Below, piece by piece: positions 33,591-41,564 of a stretch of DNA of 64,000 nucleotides; the stretch's first letter is position 1; each line of letters opens with the position of its first letter. The translations under genes were made by a program, and so were the position numbers. The notes beneath the pieces were generated by a model. That model had not been told where the DNA came from, ran no database searches, and saw only the letters and a list, made by a program, of their open reading frames with translations. The DNA comes from Streptomyces zagrosensis (GTDB lineage: Bacteria > Actinomycetota > Actinomycetes > Streptomycetales > Streptomycetaceae): the NCBI RefSeq assembly GCF_014203645.1, contig NZ_JACHJL010000007.1, positions 248,001 through 312,000 on the forward strand, in the 5' to 3' direction.

Positions 33591-34250
33591 ATGACCGAGC
33601 ACCCCGGCCATTGGCCGCCCGCCCCGGAACCCATTGACGCCAAGCTGTCTCAACTTCTCGCGCTCAACGACCAGTTGGCGTGCGATGTGCCCTTGATGGG
33701 TCATGTCGATACCGCACCCGCTACCCGGCCGTGCGCCACGTGCCGGGCGGTGGCCATCGTCCGGGACCGTGCGTGTGCGTTGCGGGATTGGCTGCGGTAC
33801 CGCAAAGCCGTGGAAACACTGCGCGCACACCGGGGCGCGGAGCACCAGCGTGAGCAGAGCGGGCCCGCGGTGACCAGTGCCGCGAAGCGGAGTTCGGTGC
33901 TGACTGGGCAGCACACCGTACGGACGGTGCAGGGTGCGGTGTTGCGGTTCTTCCTCGCCAACGCCGGTCGGGCCGAAACCGCGGACGCGTGGGAGCCCGT
34001 GTCAGACATCGACTTCCAACACGCCTACGAAAACGCGCTGTTTGACCCCAAAGCGCTGGCATCCGACGAGCTACGCACCAACCCCCACCGCATTCAACTC
34101 CCGCTGGACGCGCTCGCCGGGACAGGTGGCTTCTTTTGGGCGGATGGCGCGGATGCGGCCGGGGTCATGACCACCAACGGCAAGACACCCAGCGACTGCG
34201 GGCTCGACTACCTCGCTGACACCCCCACCACCCCGGACAGCGCCTCATGA
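33591..34250 (+). CDS. Hypothetical protein, first gene of a coupled three-gene cassette
   Basis: 219 residues from ATG 33591, which is preceded by GGGGGGTG. It contains a possible metal or redox motif CATC (RPCATCRAVAIVRDRACALRD) near residue 42, then a helical segment. The second half is acidic and may form a small domain (ADAWEPVSDIDFQHAYENAL). I do not recognise the family. Its stop overlaps the next start (ATGA). Confidence 0.75.
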   Translation: MTEHPGHWPPAPEPIDAKLSQLLALNDQLACDVPLMGHVDTAPATRPCATCRAVAIVRDRACALRDWLRYRKAVETLRAHRGAEHQREQSGPAVTSAAKRSSVLTGQHTVRTVQGAVLRFFLANAGRAETADAWEPVSDIDFQHAYENALFDPKALASDELRTNPHRIQLPLDALAGTGGFFWADGADAAGVMTTNGKTPSDCGLDYLADTPTTPDSAS

Positions 34251-34696
34251 GCGCCCGGCAACTTCGCGTGGCCCTGCTGATCTGGAAACCCCGCAACCCC
34301 CACGCACCGGGCGATGTGACCAGCGGTCTGCCGCAGGTTCTCCTCGTGCATGAGGGTGCGCCGCCGTGGTACCTGCCCGGTGTCATCCTGCGCCCTGGTG
34401 AGTTGTTGCTGTCCGCAGCCGCACGCACCGCATGCGCACTCGGGCTGCAACTGCCACCTCGCCATCGCGTCTTGGCCACGGACTTTCGCCGGCCCGAGCG
34501 CATGACGCTGGTCGTCGATGGCGGATGGACCTCCGGCACCGACGCCCGGATAGCGGCCGGGGAATTCAGCCCTTGTCACTGCCACCCCGCCCCCCACCGT
34601 CGTCGCTGGGCTCCCAGCGAGGGCTTGGACGACGTCATCACCCGCGCCCTACACGCCGCCATCACCACCCCACCGCGAAAGGAAACCCGCCCATGA
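34247..34696 (+). CDS. Nudix-like protein with degenerate Nudix box
   Basis: A 149-residue protein. The strand pattern LRVALLIW, VLLVHEG and WYLPGVILRPGE resembles the approach to a Nudix box. But where active enzymes have REx2EExG, this one reads ARTACALG, lacking the metal-binding glutamates. A C-terminal HCHPAPH segment could bind a metal. So it is probably a ligand-binding or structural Nudix relative rather than a hydrolase (inferred). ATGA overlaps couple it to genes on both sides. Confidence 0.7.
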   Translation: MSARQLRVALLIWKPRNPHAPGDVTSGLPQVLLVHEGAPPWYLPGVILRPGELLLSAAARTACALGLQLPPRHRVLATDFRRPERMTLVVDGGWTSGTDARIAAGEFSPCHCHPAPHRRRWAPSEGLDDVITRALHAAITTPPRKETRP

Positions 34697-35061
34697 TCCC
34701 CCTGCCCCGCCACTGGCAGACCCACCGGCACGGCTACGCCGCGTTCTGCCTGGGAGACGGCGACGAGTGCGAAGCCGAGGCAGACGACAGGCTCACCATC
34801 GCCGAAGTAGACGTGTGGATGGCCACCCACCGCGCCCACAGCGGCCACGCCCGCTTCCACGTCTCCACCTTCGGCACAGCCGACCTCTGCGAGAACGAAC
34901 CACCACTCCGCCTGCCCACCGCCACCCCCGCACTCCAACTCCTCGCCACCACCGCACTCACCCACATCAACCACCTCTGGACCCACCACTACACCCGCAC
35001 CCTCACCCGCCTCAACCAGCGAACACCACGACGCACAGACACCAAGCGATCAGGCAGGTAG
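34693..35061 (+). CDS. Small DUF7848-like protein, third gene of the cassette
   Basis: 122 residues, starting by ATGA overlap with the Nudix-like gene. It has two cysteines in FCLGDGDEC and the pattern VWMATHRAHSGHARFHV, typical of small streptomycete proteins often found beside XRE regulators; the DUF7848 assignment is tentative. The C-terminus is His/Thr/Arg-rich. It ends 77 bases before the trailer end of CRISPR array 2. Confidence 0.75.
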   Translation: MIPLPRHWQTHRHGYAAFCLGDGDECEAEADDRLTIAEVDVWMATHRAHSGHARFHVSTFGTADLCENEPPLRLPTATPALQLLATTALTHINHLWTHHYTRTLTRLNQRTPRRTDTKRSGR

Positions 35062-35138
35062 CGGACACCCGCATGGGCCCCGGTTCATGGCTGGGGCCCA
35101 TACGAGACACCACTGCCGGGAAAACCTCGGCAACCGCG

Positions 35139-35656
35139 AGTGGTACCCACGCACGCGCGGGGACCACCGGGGCATCCAGGACGCGCACAAGAAGACCTGG
35201 GGACCACCCCCGCACGCGCGGGGACCACGATGCCCCCGTACAACTACGGCGGCAGGTTCCGGGACCACCCCCGCACGCGCGGGGACCACGCCGTAACTTT
35301 CCACCAGCGCCTTTGTGGCCCCGGGACCACCCCCGCACGCGCGGGGACCACCCGCGCGTGCAACTCCGGCTATTTGTACGGGCGGGACCACCCCCGCACG
35401 CGCGGGGACCACCGGGTGGCGTGGTCACCGGGCAGTCCTTTCCGGGGACCACCCCCGCACGCGCGGGGACCACCAGCCGCGGCCGTTCTCGTCCAGGCTG
35501 ACGATGGGACCACCCCCGCACGCGCGGGGACCACGCCCTCCAGCAGATCCGGGACAAGGGGGAAGAGGGACCACCCCCGCACGCGCGGGGACCACCGTCC
35601 CGCGCGCCCGCTACGAGTGCCTGCTCTGGGACCACCCCCGCACGCGCGGGGACCAC
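35139..35656 (-). CRISPR. CRISPR array 2, type I-E-like, 9 repeats / 8 spacers
   Basis: 29-base repeats at 35139 (degenerate), 35200, 35261, 35323, 35384, 35445, 35506, 35567 and 35628. Spacers are 32 bases except one of 33 (35290-35322). The repeat equals that of array 1 except that every copy starts with G instead of A on the minus strand (GTGGTCCCC...). The leftmost repeat has a decayed distal half, as expected for the leader-far end. The leader is on the right, so transcription is leftward, the same way as array 1. Confidence 0.97.
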
Positions 35657-35750
35657 AGTTCGTGACCTGCGACGTTACCGCGCGCTGACCCGGTTTTTAC
35701 TCACTTTCGCGGATTCCGGCATAGCTCGCAAAGCCGTCACTCCTCAGCCG
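35657..35750 (-). promoter_or_regulatory. Leader of CRISPR array 2
   Basis: Homologous to the array 1 leader over ~90 bases, with the same cggtttttac block ~35 bases from the array, and tccg, cat and cgcaaa blocks further out. This indicates that both arrays can be used by one adaptation machinery. Confidence 0.8.
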
Positions 35751-35762
35751 TCGGCATGTTCG

Positions 35763-36029
35763 TCACACGCTATGCCAGCCCTCCCCTCCGCAGCCAGGTG
35801 ATCGGCAATGAAGGTCGCGCCGGGGGACGTTCAGAGGCCCCGTAACAGCGAGACCAGAACCCAGACCCGAGACCTCAGCCCGACTCAGCCCCAAGCCCTC
35901 AGCCCCAACCACGCAGCGCCCAACCACACAGCGCCCAGCCCCAAGCCCAGCCAGCCCCCAACACCAAGCTCCCAGCCCCCAATCCCAACCAACCCCCAAC
36001 CCCAAGGGCTAAGCGCCCAGCGCCCGGCG
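35763..36029. other. Intergenic low-complexity tract
   Basis: From ~35870 to 36010 the plus strand is strongly C/A-biased, with ccaagcccagcc- and aaccacacagcgccc-like near-repeats. This gives long empty frames but no gene-like product. No terminator was identified. Confidence 0.5.
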
Positions 36030-37070
36030 TTACCCCAAGGCCGCGGCCTCCCTGCCCTTGCGGCGTACTGCCAGGGTCAGCGTGATGATCGTGCCCGCTA
36101 GCGCCCACGCGGCCAGGATCAGGAGGGGGCCGGTAATCGCGTTGCCCTGGAAGTAGGCGATGGAGCGGGCCGTCCAGGTGCCTGCGCCCGGGGGGAGGGC
36201 GGGGCCGATGGCTTGCCAGAAGTCGGGTAGTAGGGGGTAGGGGTAGGCGCCGCCCGCGCTGGGGTTGCCCAGGATGACGATGATCAGGATTGCCAGGCCG
36301 ATGCCGACGATGCCCGCGATGCCCTGGCAGGCGAGGGTGGTTGCCCCGACGGCGAAGACCACCAGTGCGCCGAGCCCCCACAGGCCGAACACGCTGCCGG
36401 GCAGTGCGCCGAGGATTGGCCCGACGATGATCGTGCCGCCCAGGCCTGCGGCGATCGAGTAGACGGCGAGGGTGCCGAGTCTGATGGTGGCCCGGCTGCC
36501 GTTCGCGGGGCGGGCGCCCGCGCTGACGGCGAGTGCGGCGGCGCACAGGTAGCCGCCCACGCACCAGCCGACCACCAGGTAGAACGAGGTCAGGCCCCGG
36601 CTGTCGTCGGCCGCGGTCGGGGCGATGTCCTCGGTGCGTACCGAGCGCTGATCGGCCTTCTCGGCCTTGGTCACCACCAGCTCGACGGCCTGGACGAGCG
36701 AGGAGCCCGCGCCGCTGGCCACGAGGAGTCGGTCGGTGTTGCCGCGTGGATCGACGATCAGCGCCGCGTTGATGTCCCGGTGCTTGATCTGTCGTACCGC
36801 CTCCGCCTCGCTCTTCACGGCCCGTGGATCGAGCGGGCCGCCCGGCAGCTTGTCGAGCTTGCCCACCACCTGGCTGCTGACCTGTTTCGGTGCCACGACG
36901 GCAATCGACACATGGTCAGGTTTCGGCCGATGGAAAGAGCCGACGTACGAGAGGATGAAGGCCAGTTGGAGCAGCAGTACGCCGATGACGAGTAGCGCGG
37001 CGCGTGTCGATACCGCGTTTTTGACCTCCTGCCCGAAGGTGCGGTCAATGTCCTCGCGCGTCGCTGTCAT
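36030..37070 (-). CDS. DUF3533 / YhgE-Pip-like membrane protein
   Basis: A 346-residue membrane protein of the ABC-2/Pip type. One N-terminal helix (AALLVIGVLLLQLAFILSYV) is followed by an extracytoplasmic domain of ~150 residues (VSIAVVAPKQVSSQVVGKL, INAALIVDPRG). Five to six C-terminal helices follow, with a YPYPLLPDFWQAIGPALPPGAGT loop. Such proteins resemble permease halves of export systems, but no ATPase gene is adjacent. The function is unknown. Confidence 0.85.
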   Translation of the reverse strand: MTATREDIDRTFGQEVKNAVSTRAALLVIGVLLLQLAFILSYVGSFHRPKPDHVSIAVVAPKQVSSQVVGKLDKLPGGPLDPRAVKSEAEAVRQIKHRDINAALIVDPRGNTDRLLVASGAGSSLVQAVELVVTKAEKADQRSVRTEDIAPTAADDSRGLTSFYLVVGWCVGGYLCAAALAVSAGARPANGSRATIRLGTLAVYSIAAGLGGTIIVGPILGALPGSVFGLWGLGALVVFAVGATTLACQGIAGIVGIGLAILIIVILGNPSAGGAYPYPLLPDFWQAIGPALPPGAGTWTARSIAYFQGNAITGPLLILAAWALAGTIITLTLAVRRKGREAAALG

Positions 37071-37209
37071 CCACCGCTCCTCGCCGCTTCTACCTGGCCA
37101 TTTGCCTCTCCATATGGTGCGTGGGGCGGCGTCGGCCCGCAGCCTCGGCGCGCCGGTCGGGTGAGGGGTGGCGGGTGCGGAGGAGGCGGGGGAGCCGAGG
37201 AAATGGCAT

Positions 37210-37225
37210 TCGCACGAATGTTCGA
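37210..37225. promoter_or_regulatory. LexA (SOS) box upstream of dnaE2
   Basis: TCGCACGAATGTTCGA matches the actinobacterial SOS box (CGAAC-N4-GTTCG) with one mismatch. It lies ~165-180 bases before the dnaE2 start. DnaE2/ImuB modules are LexA-controlled in actinobacteria such as mycobacteria, so damage induction is expected. Confidence 0.75.
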
Positions 37226-37388
37226 GCTGGGGGGTATGGTGAGAGGAAGAGATGGCGGAAAACAGTCGGTCGGGAAGTGGGGCAAATGGGTCGGAGTGGC
37301 TGCGGGGCAGCCTGAGGCCGGGTGGGGCGGCGGCGGTAGTGGGGGGTGGCAGTAGTGGTCAGGTTGGCGAGTGAGGAGGTGCGTGCGG

Positions 37389-40300
37389 GTGCCAGGGTTT
37401 ACGCATCTGCACGTCGCATCCGGGTTTTCGATGCGATACGGGGCCTCGCACCCGGAGCGGCTGGCCGAGCGCGCCGCCGAGCGCGGCATGGACGCGGTCG
37501 CGCTGACCGACCGGGACAGCCTTGCGGGTACGGTGCGGTTCGCCAAGGCGGCTTCGGCCGCCGGGGTGCGCCCCCTCTTCGGCGTTGACCTGGCCGTACG
37601 GCCTGCGGCTCCAGGGCCGGGGCGTACGGCTAGGCGGCGCGCGCCGGTGCGGGGCGGCGCGTTTATCGATGAGTCCGCGCCCCGGATGGTCTTCCTCGCC
37701 CGGGACGGCGCGGCCGGCTGGGGTGCGCTGTGCGGCCTGGTCTCCGCCGCGCACGCCGGGGGCGAGGAGCGTCCGCTGCTGCGCTGGGAGGACCTGGTGG
37801 CGGTGGCCGACAGCATGCCAAGCGCGCTCGCGCCGCTGACCGTGCTGCTTGGCCCCGAGTCCGACGTCGGCCGTGCGCTGTCCGCCGGGCGGCCCGATCG
37901 CGCCGCGCGGCTGCTGGCCCCCTGGCGCGAACTGTTCGGCGACGCGCTGCGGCTTGAGGCCGTCTGGCATGGCGGGCCCACCGCGGTACCGGGGCCGGGG
38001 CGCGGACATGCTCAGGACCCTGCCGCGTCCGCCGCTTCGGTCGTGGCCGCCGCGCAGTGGGGCCGCGCCGGCTCCAAGCCCACTGTCGGTGCCGCCACCG
38101 GCCCGGCCCTTCCCACCGCAGCCGGTTCCCCGGCCGGTTCCGGGCCCGGGTCGCTGCGGCTCGCGGCTCGTACCGTCGGCTTTGCCGCAGAGCAGGGCGT
38201 ACGCCCCGTACTGAGCAACGCCGTACGGTACGCCGACCCGGGACAGGGGCCGGTCGCGGACGTGCTGGACGCCGCCCGCAGGCTGGTCCCCATCCCCTCG
38301 CGTACCCCGGACAAGCTGGACAGCGGCGAGCGGTGGCTCAAGGACGTGAACGGCATGGTCCGGGTCGCGGAGCGGATCGTGGAGGCGGCCGGGTTCCGGC
38401 GGGACGCCGCGTACCGGCTGCTGGACCAGACCCAGGCCACGGCCGCCGCCTGCCAGGTGGACCCGGAGGACGATCTGGGGCTCGGCAGCGTGCACTTCCC
38501 CGAACCGCGACTGGTCGGGGCCATCGGGCACACCGCGGAGCGGACGCTGCGCTCGCGCTGCGCCGCCGCCATGGTGGTGCGCGGCTACGACCGCGACCGG
38601 GCGCGCTGGGACCGGCTGGAGACCGAGCTGCGCACCATCGGACAGCTTGGTTACGCCTCGTACTTCCTGACCGTCGCCCAGGTCGTGGACGACACCCGCG
38701 CGCTGGGCGTTCGGGTCGCCGCGCGGGGTTCGGGCGCCGGCTCGTTCGTCGTCCATCTGCTGGGCATCGCGCACGCTGACCCGGTCGGGCACGGGCTGCT
38801 GATGGAGCGCTTTTTGTCCGTACGGCGCAACGCGTTGCCCGACATCGACATCGACGTGGAGTCGGCCCGCCGCCTTGACGTCTACCGCGCGATCTTCGAC
38901 CGCTTCGGCGCCGACCGGGTCGCGACCGTTTCCATGCCCGAGACCTACCGGGTGCGCCATGCCGTACGCGATGTGGGCGCGGCACTGGGCATGGACCCGG
39001 AGGAGGTGGACCGGTTGGCCAAGTCCTTTCCGCACATCCGCGCCAAGGATGCCCGCGCGGCTCTGGCCGAACTGCCGGAGCTGCGCGGCGTCGCCGCCAG
39101 GATGGGCGACCGCGCCCCGTTGTGGGACCTGGTCGAGGCGCTGGACGGGCTGCCGCGCGGGATCGCCATGCACCCGTGCGGGGTGCTGCTCTCGGACGCC
39201 ACACTGCGCGCCCGCACCCCTGTGGTGACCAGCGCGGGCGGCGGCTCGGGCGTGGGCGGCATGCGCGGGGCGATGGGTGCGGACGGCACCGCCGCCGGCG
39301 CGGGATACGGCGCGGACGGTCTGGCCGGCCTTGGGGGCGGCAGCGGCGGCCCGCACGGTGTGGGCTTTGCGATGTCCCAGTTCGACAAGGACGACGTGGA
39401 GGAGTTGGGGCTGCTCAAACTCGATGTCCTCGGGGTGCGGTTGCAGTCGGCGATGGCGCACGCGACCCGGGAGGTCGCCCGGATCACCGGTAGGCCGCTG
39501 GACCTGGACGACCCGGCGCAGGTGCCACCGAACGACCCGGCGACGTACGGGCTGATCAGTTCGGCCGAAACGCTGGGTTGCTTCCAGATCGAGTCACCCG
39601 GCCAGCGGGACCTGATCGGGCGGCTCCAGCCCAGCACTTTTCATGACCTTGTAGTCGACATATCGCTTTTCCGGCCCGGCCCCGTCGCCGCCGACATGGT
39701 GCGCCCCTTCATCGAGGCGCGGCACGGGCGCAAGCCGCCGCGCTACCCGCACCCGGATTTGGAGGAGCCGCTGCGCGAGACGTACGGCGTGGTCGTCTTC
39801 CACGAGCAGGTCATCGAGATCATGCGGATCATGACCGGCTGCGATCGCGGACTGGCCGACGAGGCACGGCGCGCGCTGTCGAACATGGAGCGACGGGGCC
39901 GGGTGCGGGCGTGGTTCGCGCAGGAGGCCGGCGCACGGGGTTATGAACCGCGGGTGGTGGCGCGTACCTGGGAGATCGTCGAGGCGTTCGGCTCGTACGG
40001 CTTCTGCAAGGCGCACGCCGTGGCCTTCGCCGTCCCGACGTATCAGTCCGCCTGGCTCAAGGCCCACCATCCGGCGGCCTTCTACGCCGGACTGCTCACC
40101 CACGATCCCGGGATGTACCCGAAGCGGCTGCTCCTCGCGGACGCGCGGCGGCGTGGGGTGCCGATCCTGCCGCTGGATGTGAACCGGTCGGCGGCTGCCT
40201 ATCGCATCGAACTGGTGTCCGATGGTGAGGGTCGGGTTCGGGGCCGGGGACGGGGCCAGAGCGGGGGCCGGGGCGAGCGGCTTGGTGTCCGGTTGGCGCT

Positions 40301-41564
40301 CGGTGAGGTGCACGGCATGAGCGAGGCCGAGGCGGCACGCATTGTGGCGGGGCAGCCGTACTCCTCGGTGCGGGACCTGTGGTGGCGCGCCCGGCCCGGG
40401 CGGCCGGTCGCGGAACGGCTCGCCGAGGTCGGGGCGTTGGACGCGTTCGGCGTCAACCGCCGGGACCTGCTGCTGCACATCGCCGAGTTGCACCGGCAGC
40501 AGCGCGGCCTGCGGGGCGGCGGCGCCCATACGGGGCAGCTTCCGCTGGACGCGAGTGCGGCGAGTGCGGGACCGGGGGCTGCCGCGGGTGCGGGCGCGGG
40601 TGTTGGTGGCGCTGGGGGTGCTGATGCTGGTGCTGGTGCTGGGGAGTTGTTTGCGCCTGCTGGGCTCCCCGACCTCGATGCCGGGGAGCGGCTCGGTGCC
40701 GAACTCAGCGTCCTCAACATGGACGTCTCCCGGCACCTCATGGACGATCATCGCGACTTTCTGGAGGAATTGGGCGTGACCTTCGCGGATCGGCTGGATT
40801 CGGTACGGCACGGGGAGACCGTGCTTGTCGCCGGGGCCAAGGCCGCGACCCAGACCCCACCCATCCGCTCCGGACGCCGGGTCATCTTCAGCACCCTCGA
40901 CGACGGTACGGGGCTGGTCGATTGCGCCTTCTTCGACAGCCCACCGCCGGACGGCGAGCGTCGCGGCGGGGATCGCCAGACCAGCCAGACCAGCCAGGCC
41001 AGCCAGACCAACCAGGCCAGTCAGACCAGCCAGACCAGCCAGGAGGGCCGGGCAAGTCAGATGAGCCAGGAGGGCCAGTCGAGCCAGGAGGGGCAGGCGG
41101 GGCAAGGTGACCAGGGTGGCCAGGGTGGTCAGGGTGGTCAGGAGGCCGTATCGGGGCATGCGGCGTGTGCGTACACGGTCTTCCATTCCTGGCTGCTGTT
41201 GATCAGGGGAGTGGTGCAGCGGCGTGGTCCGCGTAGCTTCAGCGTCGTGGGCGCCGCGGCCTGGGACCTTGCTGAGCTGGCCGAGTTGCGCCGTACGGGA
41301 GGGCTCGAAGCGGTCGCCACCCGTCTCGCGCAGGGGGACGGGGCACGGAGCGCCGGGGCGGGCGATGGCGCCGATGACGGCGCGGGCACGGGGCCCGGCG
41401 GTGAGGGTGCGGCGTCCGGGGCGGCGGCGGGCCCGGACGACGGGCGTCGCATCCGGCTGCCCAACGGTTACACCATGCACCCCTGGGCCGACCTCCAGCC
41501 CGCGGGTGAACGCGCCGCCACGGGCCGCAAGTTGTGGCACTCCAGCCCGGGGAGCGCGGGATGA
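37389..41564 (+). CDS. dnaE2: Error-prone DNA polymerase III alpha subunit DnaE2
   Basis: About 1,391 residues. The start is the GTG of VPGFTHLHVASGFS, with GAGGAGG 37373-37379 upstream; GTG 37383 is possible. The PHP domain opens the protein (THLH, ALTDRDSLAGTVRFAKAA). The polymerase core shows PDIDIDVESARR with catalytic aspartates and GSGAGSFVVHLLGIAH. Near the end an OB-fold (IFSTLDDGTGLVDCAFF) is split by a long Ser/Gln/Gly-rich repeat insertion (~residues 1200-1255). It performs translesion synthesis in the SOS mutasome. The next gene, a Y-family-like partner, overlaps its stop (ATGA). Confidence 0.95.
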   Translation: MPGFTHLHVASGFSMRYGASHPERLAERAAERGMDAVALTDRDSLAGTVRFAKAASAAGVRPLFGVDLAVRPAAPGPGRTARRRAPVRGGAFIDESAPRMVFLARDGAAGWGALCGLVSAAHAGGEERPLLRWEDLVAVADSMPSALAPLTVLLGPESDVGRALSAGRPDRAARLLAPWRELFGDALRLEAVWHGGPTAVPGPGRGHAQDPAASAASVVAAAQWGRAGSKPTVGAATGPALPTAAGSPAGSGPGSLRLAARTVGFAAEQGVRPVLSNAVRYADPGQGPVADVLDAARRLVPIPSRTPDKLDSGERWLKDVNGMVRVAERIVEAAGFRRDAAYRLLDQTQATAAACQVDPEDDLGLGSVHFPEPRLVGAIGHTAERTLRSRCAAAMVVRGYDRDRARWDRLETELRTIGQLGYASYFLTVAQVVDDTRALGVRVAARGSGAGSFVVHLLGIAHADPVGHGLLMERFLSVRRNALPDIDIDVESARRLDVYRAIFDRFGADRVATVSMPETYRVRHAVRDVGAALGMDPEEVDRLAKSFPHIRAKDARAALAELPELRGVAARMGDRAPLWDLVEALDGLPRGIAMHPCGVLLSDATLRARTPVVTSAGGGSGVGGMRGAMGADGTAAGAGYGADGLAGLGGGSGGPHGVGFAMSQFDKDDVEELGLLKLDVLGVRLQSAMAHATREVARITGRPLDLDDPAQVPPNDPATYGLISSAETLGCFQIESPGQRDLIGRLQPSTFHDLVVDISLFRPGPVAADMVRPFIEARHGRKPPRYPHPDLEEPLRETYGVVVFHEQVIEIMRIMTGCDRGLADEARRALSNMERRGRVRAWFAQEAGARGYEPRVVARTWEIVEAFGSYGFCKAHAVAFAVPTYQSAWLKAHHPAAFYAGLLTHDPGMYPKRLLLADARRRGVPILPLDVNRSAAAYRIELVSDGEGRVRGRGRGQSGGRGERLGVRLALGEVHGMSEAEAARIVAGQPYSSVRDLWWRARPGRPVAERLAEVGALDAFGVNRRDLLLHIAELHRQQRGLRGGGAHTGQLPLDASAASAGPGAAAGAGAGVGGAGGADAGAGAGELFAPAGLPDLDAGERLGAELSVLNMDVSRHLMDDHRDFLEELGVTFADRLDSVRHGETVLVAGAKAATQTPPIRSGRRVIFSTLDDGTGLVDCAFFDSPPPDGERRGGDRQTSQTSQASQTNQASQTSQTSQEGRASQMSQEGQSSQEGQAGQGDQGGQGGQGGQEAVSGHAACAYTVFHSWLLLIRGVVQRRGPRSFSVVGAAAWDLAELAELRRTGGLEAVATRLAQGDGARSAGAGDGADDGAGTGPGGEGAASGAAAGPDDGRRIRLPNGYTMHPWADLQPAGERAATGRKLWHSSPGSAG
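40976..41150 (+). repeat. 9-15 bp repeats encoding a Ser/Gln/Gly-rich insert inside the DnaE2 OB-fold
   Basis: Iterated agaccagccagaccagcc- and caggccagccagacc-like units change into ggtggccagggtggtcag units. They encode TSQASQTNQ and then GQGGQGGQ. The frame stays open throughout. Confidence 0.85.

Noticed and set aside
35012..35688. Similar open frames through array 2
   Set aside because: Same artefact of repeats and GC-rich spacers.
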